Assembly: GCF_003726035.1 (NCBI RefSeq)
Contig: NZ_QICD01000024.1
Coordinates: forward strand, 1 to 37,437
Direction of reading: 5' to 3'
Origin: Paraeggerthella hongkongensis
Lineage (GTDB): Bacteria > Actinomycetota > Coriobacteriia > Coriobacteriales > Eggerthellaceae
DNA length: 37,437 bases
Part shown: positions 31,930 to 37,437 of the stretch, piece after piece
How positions within the stretch are numbered: position 1 is the stretch's first letter
Layout: every line of letters begins with the position of its first letter
Position numbers and translations under genes: made by a program
Notes under the pieces: generated by a model
The model's database searches: none
Seen by the model: the letters and a program-made list of their open reading frames with translations, nothing else
What the model was told of the DNA's origin: nothing

Positions 31930-32295
31930 ACGCGCATCCTTTCTTTCGCGGCCCATTGTACCGCTGTTAGCGAAAGCGAACAGTCAGAAAACGCACGCCA
32001 ACCAAAGTACTGCAACGATGCCTTGCGCCCGCTGTCAAAACGGATGAGTTTTGCGGCGGTTTTTCGCCTTGTCGGGGCGATGCTTCCGTGGGCGTTTTTT
32101 ATCACACCAGGTCAATCGCCTGACACTTCCCTTTATCCTAATTTAAGGACCAACAAAACTCTTCCGTTTTGACAAAAGGCCGGCAAGGGCGCAGCGGGAA
32201 AGCCGTCGCCCGAGCATCAAGGCAGGGCAACCATCGGGCAGGCAAGCGCACCGTCCAAGAACCCGCAACGCTTCGCCGAACCGCCGTCATGCGTC
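31930..32295. promoter_or_regulatory. Gene-free region with two CAAAAC-N6-GTTTTG sites
   Basis: No credible gene is seen in these 366 bases. GTCAAAACGGATGAGTTTTG (32034-32053) and CAAAACTCTTCCGTTTTGAC (32154-32173) are inverted copies matching at 19 of 20 positions, and each is itself a quasi-palindrome, CAAAAC-N6-GTTTTG. They are 100 bases apart. Between them are a GGCG-GTTTTT-CGCC hairpin and a GCGTTTTTTATC segment that looks terminator-like without a matching stem. The map promoter presumably lies near 31955. Paired regulator sites or the ends of a small decayed element are both possible. Confidence 0.55.
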
Positions 32296-33156
32296 CTAGT
32301 GTTGGATTTTCGCGCACCCGACGCCCAGGGCACCGGGACCCACATGGCAGGCAATGCTCAGCGGCAAACGATCCACGAACACATCGTCGCTGCCGAATTG
32401 ATCCCGCATATCCTGCGCAAGCGACTGCGCGTCGTCGTCGCGATCCGTATGAGCTACGTAAAGATGCACGTTGCCAACACCGCCGAAACGTTCGTCCACG
32501 TCGCGCGCAAGCGCTTTCAACATGGTGCGCTTCGCCGCCTTCGTGGACTTGGCCACCGAAAACGCGTCGAGCTTTTCTCCCTGAATCTGCAGGACCGGCC
32601 TTATCTTGAGCACCGACCCGATGGCCGCAGCTGCCGGGGTGATTCGGCCGCTCTTGTGCAGGTAGGCCATGGTGTCCACCATGATGTAGATGCTCGCGTC
32701 GAACTTCGTGGCATGAAGGCGATCGCACACCTCCTGCGCCGAAAGCCCAGCCTCAACCCAGCGCAACGCGTCGATCGCCGACTCGCGCTGCATGACCGAG
32801 ATGCGCTGGTTGTCCACCACGTGCACATGGCCTTCGAAGTGCCGAGACAGGGTGCATGCCGTTTCGCAAGACCCGGAAAGCCCGCTTGACATGGGAATGT
32901 AGATGATATCGTCGTACGTGCCCAGAAGCTCGTGCCAACGCTCCCCCAAGTCGACGATAGAAGGCTGGGAGGTGACGATGTTCGCTCCGGCACGCTGTCG
33001 CTCGTAAAACCGGTCGGCGTCAAGGCTCACGCCCTCGAAGCCTTCCTCGCCATCCACGACAAACGGCATAGGCACGACGAACACGCCCAGCCTCTGAGCC
33101 TCTTCAGCCATGATGCCGCTATTCGTATCCGTCATGATCGCGATCTTCTGGTTCAT
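32296..33156 (-). CDS. DegV-family lipid-binding protein (FakB-like)
   Basis: The 286-residue protein starts KIAIMTDTNSGI, the DegV opening with the conserved Asp-Thr/Ser-Asn; TSQPS at about 62-66 and IPMSSGLSGSCETA match the fatty-acid-binding signature residues. Members bind fatty acids; in firmicutes FakB presents them to the FakA kinase for phosphorylation before use in phospholipids. No fakA is seen here. The ATG follows GGAGG by 9 bases; an upstream ATG six codons earlier lacks a site. It is downstream of pheT on the same strand, 110 bases after its stop, separated by a GC-rich hairpin. Confidence 0.93.
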   Translation of the reverse strand: MNQKIAIMTDTNSGIMAEEAQRLGVFVVPMPFVVDGEEGFEGVSLDADRFYERQRAGANIVTSQPSIVDLGERWHELLGTYDDIIYIPMSSGLSGSCETACTLSRHFEGHVHVVDNQRISVMQRESAIDALRWVEAGLSAQEVCDRLHATKFDASIYIMVDTMAYLHKSGRITPAAAAIGSVLKIRPVLQIQGEKLDAFSVAKSTKAAKRTMLKALARDVDERFGGVGNVHLYVAHTDRDDDAQSLAQDMRDQFGSDDVFVDRLPLSIACHVGPGALGVGCAKIQH

Positions 33157-33178
33157 GCTGCTCGCCTCCCCCATGCGA

Positions 33179-33204
33179 AGACGGCGGGATTGCTCCCGCC
33201 GTCT
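33179..33204 (-). terminator. GC-rich hairpin between pheT and the degV-like gene
   Basis: AGACGGCGGG (33179-33188) and CCCGCCGTCT (33195-33204) pair perfectly with a 6-base loop, 63 bases past the pheT stop. The tail on the minus strand (TCGCATGG) has no T-run, so this could be a partial terminator or a transcript-stabilising hairpin just before the DegV-like gene's ribosome binding site. Confidence 0.5.
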
Positions 33205-33266
33205 GGCCGCGCGGCGCCCTCGAGCAACCGCGCAATACTCTCGATTAGCCTATTATGACCGAAACG

Positions 33267-35738
33267 CTAACCGCGCACCTCGGCGCCCGTCGCCCCGCAC
33301 ACCTTCTTCACGAGACGCTCGTGAGTCTTGTCGACCTCCTCGCTGGTAAGCGTACGATCGGCCGCGCGATACGTAAGCGCATAGGCCATCGACTTCTTGC
33401 CAGCCCCCACACGCTGCTCGTCGCGGTACACGTCGAACAAGCGCGCGTCCTCGAGCAGCTTGCCGCCAGCCGAGCTCATGCATTGCACCAGGCGTTCATG
33501 AGCAACGTCCTCGTCCACCACGAACGCCACGTCCATGGACACCGCCGGGAACGTGGGCACGTCAATGTAATCGCGCGCAGGACGGCTCGACTTCACCAGC
33601 GCGTCAACGTCCAGCTCGAACGCCACCACCGGTGCCGTTGCCTCGTACGCATCGACGGCCAGCGGATGCAGCTCGCCCACCCAACCGAGCGAGGTGCCGC
33701 CCGCCAGCACCTCGGCCGCGCGTCCGGGCTGCAGATGCGGAGCTTCTTCGGCGGAAAGAGCCTTGAAGCGAAGTTTCGCGATGGACAGCTCGCGCGCAAG
33801 GCTCTCTACAACGCCCTTGCCGTCGAAGAAATCGAAGGCGTCGGGGCGTTCGTTCCATCCCGCATCGCGCATGGCGCCGGCCAGCACGCCAGCCACGCGA
33901 CGACGCTCCTTCGGCTGCTTGCGTCCCTCGTGAGCGAAGAACACCTGGCCGGTTTCGTACAGCTGAACGTTCTTCACGCCGCGGCTCTGGTTGTAGGCGA
34001 CGCTGCGAACCAGACCGGGAACGATGCTTTGCCGCATCACCGACTGATCGGCGTTGAGCGGGTTGATCAATTCGACCGGCTCTCCCAAGCCTTCAGAGGA
34101 CATGCGCAGGCGACCCAGGTCGCCCGGCTCGGCAAACGAGTAGGTCATGGTCTCGTTCAGGCCGCTTGCGCGCATAACGTCGTTGACGGTATCGAGCGCA
34201 TGCTCGAGCGCAGAGCGCGTGCCCACGCGGCCAGGGCCTCCCGGCAACGTGGACGGCACGCGATCCATGCCCCACAGGCGCAGCACTTCTTCGTACAGGT
34301 CGATCTCGCGCTCGAGGTCGGGCCGGAACGTAGGCGCGACCACGGCCAGCACGTCCGCCTCGCCAGCCGACGAGACCGCGCATCCCAAGCGCTCGAGAAT
34401 GTCGACGATGTCCTCGCGCGGAATATCGGCGCCCATCATGGCGCAGAAGCGCGGAATGCGGAACTCCAGCTCGACAGCCTGCGACGGCGCCGGCCACTCG
34501 TCCACGATGCCGAGCTGGTTGGTTGCGGCAGCGCTCACGCGACCGCCTGCAACCTCCACGATCAGCGCGGCGGCCGCGGCAGAACGCTCGTCGATGCCGT
34601 GGTCGTCCACCCCGCGCTCGTAGCGCATGGAGCTTTCGCTGATAAGGCCCAGGTTACGGCTGGTGCGGCTGGTGCGGCCCGGCTCGAACGCAGCAGCCTC
34701 CAGCAAGATGTCCACGGTGTCCTCGGTCACTTCGGTGTCAAGGCCGCCCATAACGCCGGCCAACGCCACCGCGCCGAGCTCGGGCGTGGCGATGACGGTC
34801 ATGTCGGACGTGAGCGCGCGCTCTTCCCCGTCCAGCGTAACCAGCTTCTCGCCGTCTTCGGCCGCACGGACCACGATGGAAGCGCATCCATCGGAACCCG
34901 AGAGCTTGGCCAGGTCGAACGCATGAAGCGGCTGACCGAACAGGAACAGGATGTAGTTGGTAACGTCCACGATGTTGTTGACGGAGCGCTGGCCGATAGC
35001 GGCCAAGCGCTCGACCATCCAGTCAGGGCTCGGTCCCACCTTGCACCCGCGAATCACGCGCGCCGTATAGCGCGGGCAGCGCACCGAATCCTCAATGCTC
35101 ACGCGAACCACCTGATCAACAGGCTGGTCACTCGCATCAACCTCCAGCCTGGCAGCCATGTCGGCAAGCGGGCTGACAACGTTCGTACGATACATAGCGC
35201 CCACTTCGCGCGCCATGCCGACCACGCTCAAGCAGTCGGGACGGTTCGGCGTGACCTCAAGATCGAGCACCGTGTCGGACATCTTCAGGTACTCGGCAAT
35301 GGGCATGCCCACAGGCGCGTCCTCGGGAAGAATCCAGATGCCTTCGTGATCGCCGCCGATGCCCAGTTCGCGCTGAGAGCAGCACATGCCGCAGCTGGTA
35401 ACGCCGCGCAGCTTCGACTTCTTGATCTTGAAATCGCCGGGCATGACGGTGCCGATGGTGGCAACCGGCACTTTGATGCCGGCCGCGATGTTCGGCGCGC
35501 CGCACACGATCTGCACCGGCTCGTCCGCGCCCACGCTTACCGTGGTCACGTGCATGTGATCGCTGTCAGGGTGCTGCTCGCACGTCTCCACGTAGCCCAC
35601 GACCACGCCGTCGAACGACGCGCCCGTCTTCTCCACAGCCTCGACGCCCGTACCGGTCAGGTCCAATCGATCGCAAAACGCCTTGACGTCGCCCGGCACC
35701 TCGACGTATTCGCTCAACCACTTCAAAGATATTTTCAT
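33267..35738 (-). CDS. pheT: Phenylalanyl-tRNA synthetase beta subunit
   Basis: The 823-residue subunit of the (alpha-beta)2 enzyme begins MKISLKWLSEYVEVPGD, has the tRNA-binding/OB domain at about 40-150 (VVGYVETCEQHPDSDHMHV, CGAPNIAAG), the B3/B4 editing domain, B5 and the catalytic-like core, and ends in an anticodon-binding FDX-ACB domain (VPTFPAVSMDVAFVVDEDVA). The length is normal for the bacterial beta chain. The ATG follows AAGGAG and lies 13 bases after the pheS stop, so the two are one operon under the T-box upstream of pheS. Two very long antisense frames cover it but are not genes. Confidence 0.97.
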   Translation of the reverse strand: MKISLKWLSEYVEVPGDVKAFCDRLDLTGTGVEAVEKTGASFDGVVVGYVETCEQHPDSDHMHVTTVSVGADEPVQIVCGAPNIAAGIKVPVATIGTVMPGDFKIKKSKLRGVTSCGMCCSQRELGIGGDHEGIWILPEDAPVGMPIAEYLKMSDTVLDLEVTPNRPDCLSVVGMAREVGAMYRTNVVSPLADMAARLEVDASDQPVDQVVRVSIEDSVRCPRYTARVIRGCKVGPSPDWMVERLAAIGQRSVNNIVDVTNYILFLFGQPLHAFDLAKLSGSDGCASIVVRAAEDGEKLVTLDGEERALTSDMTVIATPELGAVALAGVMGGLDTEVTEDTVDILLEAAAFEPGRTSRTSRNLGLISESSMRYERGVDDHGIDERSAAAAALIVEVAGGRVSAAATNQLGIVDEWPAPSQAVELEFRIPRFCAMMGADIPREDIVDILERLGCAVSSAGEADVLAVVAPTFRPDLEREIDLYEEVLRLWGMDRVPSTLPGGPGRVGTRSALEHALDTVNDVMRASGLNETMTYSFAEPGDLGRLRMSSEGLGEPVELINPLNADQSVMRQSIVPGLVRSVAYNQSRGVKNVQLYETGQVFFAHEGRKQPKERRRVAGVLAGAMRDAGWNERPDAFDFFDGKGVVESLARELSIAKLRFKALSAEEAPHLQPGRAAEVLAGGTSLGWVGELHPLAVDAYEATAPVVAFELDVDALVKSSRPARDYIDVPTFPAVSMDVAFVVDEDVAHERLVQCMSSAGGKLLEDARLFDVYRDEQRVGAGKKSMAYALTYRAADRTLTSEEVDKTHERLVKKVCGATGAEVRG

Positions 35739-35751
35739 AGCTTGCGACTCC

Positions 35752-36813
35752 TTAGAACTGACGAAGGAAGCGCATGTCGCCCTCAAGAAGCATGCGCAGA
35801 TCGGGAACGTTGTACTTCAGGCAGGCAATGCGCTCGACGCCCATGCCGAACGCGAATCCGGAGTACTCTTCCGGGTCGATGCCCGACATGGACAACACGT
35901 TCGGGTCGACCATGCCGCAACCCAGGATTTCCAGCCAACCCGTGCCCTTGCAGAAACGGCAGCCTTCGCCGTGGCAGATGCCGCAGCTTACGTCCACCTC
36001 GGCCGAGGGCTCCGTAAACGGGAAGTAGTGAGCGCGAAAGCGCGTTTTGCGCTCCTCTCCGAACAGCTGCTTGCACAGGTAGTCGAGCGTGCCCTTGAGA
36101 TCGCCGAACGTGATGCCTTTGTCCACAACCAAGCCCTCGATCTGCGTGAACTGGGGGAGGTGGGACGGATCGGCCACGTCGCGACGATACACTTTACCGG
36201 GAGCGATAATGTAGATGGGCAGGTCCTGATCCTCCATGGCATGCACCTGCACGCCCGAGGTTTGCGTACGCAGCAGCACGTCGGACTCGCCGCGCACTGC
36301 AGCCTTCTCGCCGGAACGATCGACCACGTAGAACGTGTCGGCCAAGCTGCGGCTCGGATGATCGGCAGGAGCGTTGAGCGCCTCGAAGTTGTAGTAGTCG
36401 GTCTCCACTTCGGGACCCTGCGCCACCGTGTAGCCCAAACCAAGGAAAATCTCGCTGACCTCGTCGGTTATACGATTGATAAGATGGCGCGTTCCCATCT
36501 GCTGGGCACGACCGGGCAGCGTCACGTCAACCGCGCTCGCGCCGATCTTGGCCTCGAGCTCGGCAGCCGAAAGCTCGGCCTTGCGGGCGGCCAGCGCCTC
36601 TTCCACGGCCACGCGCACCTCGTTCACGGTTTTGCCAACCGCGGCTCGCTCCTCTTTCGCCACCTGACCCATGCTGCGCAGGTATCCCGTCAGCGTACCC
36701 GCCTTGCCCAGCACCGCCACGCGCACGTGCTCAAGCTCGGCGGTTTCGCCCGCCTGAGCGATCGCGTCGAGCGTCTGCGTGCGCAAGGCCTCCAATTCGT
36801 CCACGATTGCCAT
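35752..36813 (-). CDS. pheS: Phenylalanyl-tRNA synthetase alpha subunit
   Basis: The 353-residue catalytic subunit activates phenylalanine and loads it onto tRNA-Phe. A coiled-coil-like N-terminal arm (about 1-85) is followed by class II motifs: HLINRITDEVSEIFLGLGY (motif 1), the Thr/Arg-rich LLRTQTSGVQVHAM and KVYRRDVADPSHLPQFTQIE (motif 2), and GFAFGMGVERIACLKYNVPD (motif 3). The ATG follows AAGGGAGCG; in-frame residues upstream overlap the T-box and are not coding. Confidence 0.97.
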   Translation of the reverse strand: MAIVDELEALRTQTLDAIAQAGETAELEHVRVAVLGKAGTLTGYLRSMGQVAKEERAAVGKTVNEVRVAVEEALAARKAELSAAELEAKIGASAVDVTLPGRAQQMGTRHLINRITDEVSEIFLGLGYTVAQGPEVETDYYNFEALNAPADHPSRSLADTFYVVDRSGEKAAVRGESDVLLRTQTSGVQVHAMEDQDLPIYIIAPGKVYRRDVADPSHLPQFTQIEGLVVDKGITFGDLKGTLDYLCKQLFGEERKTRFRAHYFPFTEPSAEVDVSCGICHGEGCRFCKGTGWLEILGCGMVDPNVLSMSGIDPEEYSGFAFGMGVERIACLKYNVPDLRMLLEGDMRFLRQF

Positions 36814-36881
36814 GTTTCGCGCTCCCTTTCCGTCTTCTTTTTGCAACGCCGCCGCAGCTCGCGCGAACGCGCTCATCGGCG

Positions 36882-37215
36882 GCGAAAAACAAAAGAGCCT
36901 TCTCTCGCCGTTGGTTGAGGGAATTGCTTCCCAATCCAAGGACGAGAGAAGGCTCTCGCGGTACCACCTCGGTTGACGACCTGCGTGCACGCTCGACCGG
37001 ACATCGCAACGACCAGGCAAGACATGCGACCGTTGGCCGCCCGCTCATTACGCTCTGTAACGGGAGCGCCCGTCAAAGCCTACTGCACGTCCGCGCTCGC
37101 GCGCCCCGCGTTCAGCCTTGCTGCTCGGAAGGGAATCACCGCGTTGGCCGCCCGGGTCCTTTCAGCCGATGAGACCCGTCTCTGGAGGCGACGCCGCTAC
37201 CCGGCGCTGTCTTCG
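36882..37215 (-). promoter_or_regulatory. T-box riboswitch of pheST
   Basis: The minus strand contains the T-box sequence GAGGTGGTACCGCG (36953-36966). Overlapping its 3' side is one arm of a 14-bp terminator stem, AGAGCCTTCTCTCG (36943-36956), which pairs perfectly with CGAGAGAAGGCTCT (36894-36907) and is followed by TTTTGTTTTT (36882-36893 region). Upstream, a GGGTC...GACCC stem (about 37152-37177) fits the Stem I top. A Phe codon UUC at 37133-37135, in GGTGATTCCC on the 3' side of Stem I, is the likely specifier; another UUC at 37128-37130 is close. When uncharged tRNA-Phe binds, the antiterminator should form and pheST be transcribed. Confidence 0.9.
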
Positions 37216-37234
37216 TCTTCGCATGTAACGATGC

Positions 37235-37263
37235 AGTATAGCGCATTTCGTCGAACGTGAGGA
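37235..37263 (-). promoter_or_regulatory. Candidate promoter of the pheST leader
   Basis: TATACT (37235-37240, 5 of 6 to the -10 consensus) lies just upstream of the T-box. At 17 bases the -35 position is TCCTCA (37258-37263), a weak 3 of 6 match. Confidence 0.5.
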
Positions 37264-37437
37264 GATATTCCACGACGAAGCGAGAACTGCGCCCCGCGCC
37301 GATTGACGGGAGTTGATTTGCAGGCTGAACCGAACACTTTGCTTTTTCTCTTGAACTTAGCCGTACGCGTGCAGCTAAGTTTGAGAATCCTTGCCTAAGG
37401 GTGGGCCGAAGGGGCCTGCCGAAAAGGAAAGGACAAG
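37264..37437 (+). other. Probable leader of a plus-strand gene beyond the window
   Basis: No gene is visible here. TTGACG at 37303-37308 is a possible -35 element without a clear -10. AACTTAGC (37354-37361) and GCTAAGTT (37374-37381) form a perfect 8-bp hairpin, followed by a GGGCC-GAAG-GGGCC stem-like segment (37403-37415) and then AAAAGGAAAGGACAAG at the window end, which resembles a ribosome binding site just before a start codon outside the window. A structured leader or riboswitch is possible; I do not recognise its class. Confidence 0.35.

Noticed and set aside
33255-36017. A 920-codon open frame on the plus strand opposite pheT
   Set aside because: It is fully antisense to a clear pheT, rich in His/Arg/Ala as expected from the complement of high-GC coding DNA, and has no ribosome binding site or recognised domain.

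Overview
The window is high-GC bacterial chromosomal DNA. The 5' end of a 16S rRNA gene, a nearly complete arginine-biosynthesis cluster, a Tat-exported flavoprotein paired with a multi-pass membrane LuxR regulator, and overall gene style suggest an anaerobic gut actinobacterium of the Coriobacteriia, most likely Eggerthellaceae. This is inference from gene content; the genus is not resolved. No tRNA, CRISPR array, insertion sequence or prophage was seen.

Left part (1-11.6 kb). The minus strand carries the 16S 5' end with its long structured leader and a candidate promoter. Next is a compact minus-strand module: a secreted protein with four DxDxDG-type calcium-binding-like repeats, then an ECF sigma factor, then a membrane anti-sigma factor with an RsgI-like Asp-Val-Asn-Pro-Ser motif. 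Then come tyrS with a clear terminator and a large U32-family (RlhA/TrhP-like) protein. Two class A penicillin-binding proteins face each other across a small lipoprotein gene. The first may be read from a near-leaderless mRNA; the second ends in a long Pro/Asp-rich tail.

Arginine block (11.6-20.3 kb, minus strand). Gene order is argC-argJ-argB-argD, then argR-argG-argH. The ornithine carbamoyltransferase gene argF, often found between argD and argR, is absent, and that 255-bp gap holds hairpins and possible ArgR sites instead. ArgJ can supply the N-acetyl group, so the pathway here runs from acetylglutamate to arginine except for the carbamoyl-transfer step. A sigma-70-like promoter lies upstream of argC, followed by a TTTTGTGC-N4-GCACAAAA palindrome that recurs within a 34-bp perfect palindrome near 25.1 kb.

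Middle (20.3-25.1 kb). A membrane nucleotide-sugar 4,6-dehydratase is divergent from a glutamate-cysteine ligase. The ligase overlaps a catalytically degenerate FKBP/SlyD-like gene, which is followed by an intact SlyD-like prolyl isomerase and a strong terminator. A 56-residue small gene with a good ribosome binding site lies on the minus strand just after.

Right part (25.1-37.4 kb). A PucR/CdaR-type regulator and two unrecognised genes precede a LuxR-type membrane regulator, divergent from a Tat-lipoprotein flavin reductase. Then come methionine aminopeptidase with an SEC-C zinc-binding tail at its N-terminus, an intergenic region with two quasi-palindromes, a DegV lipid-binding protein, and pheT-pheS preceded by a T-box riboswitch whose terminator and T-box sequence are both legible. 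The last ~170 bases look like the leader of a plus-strand gene starting beyond the window.
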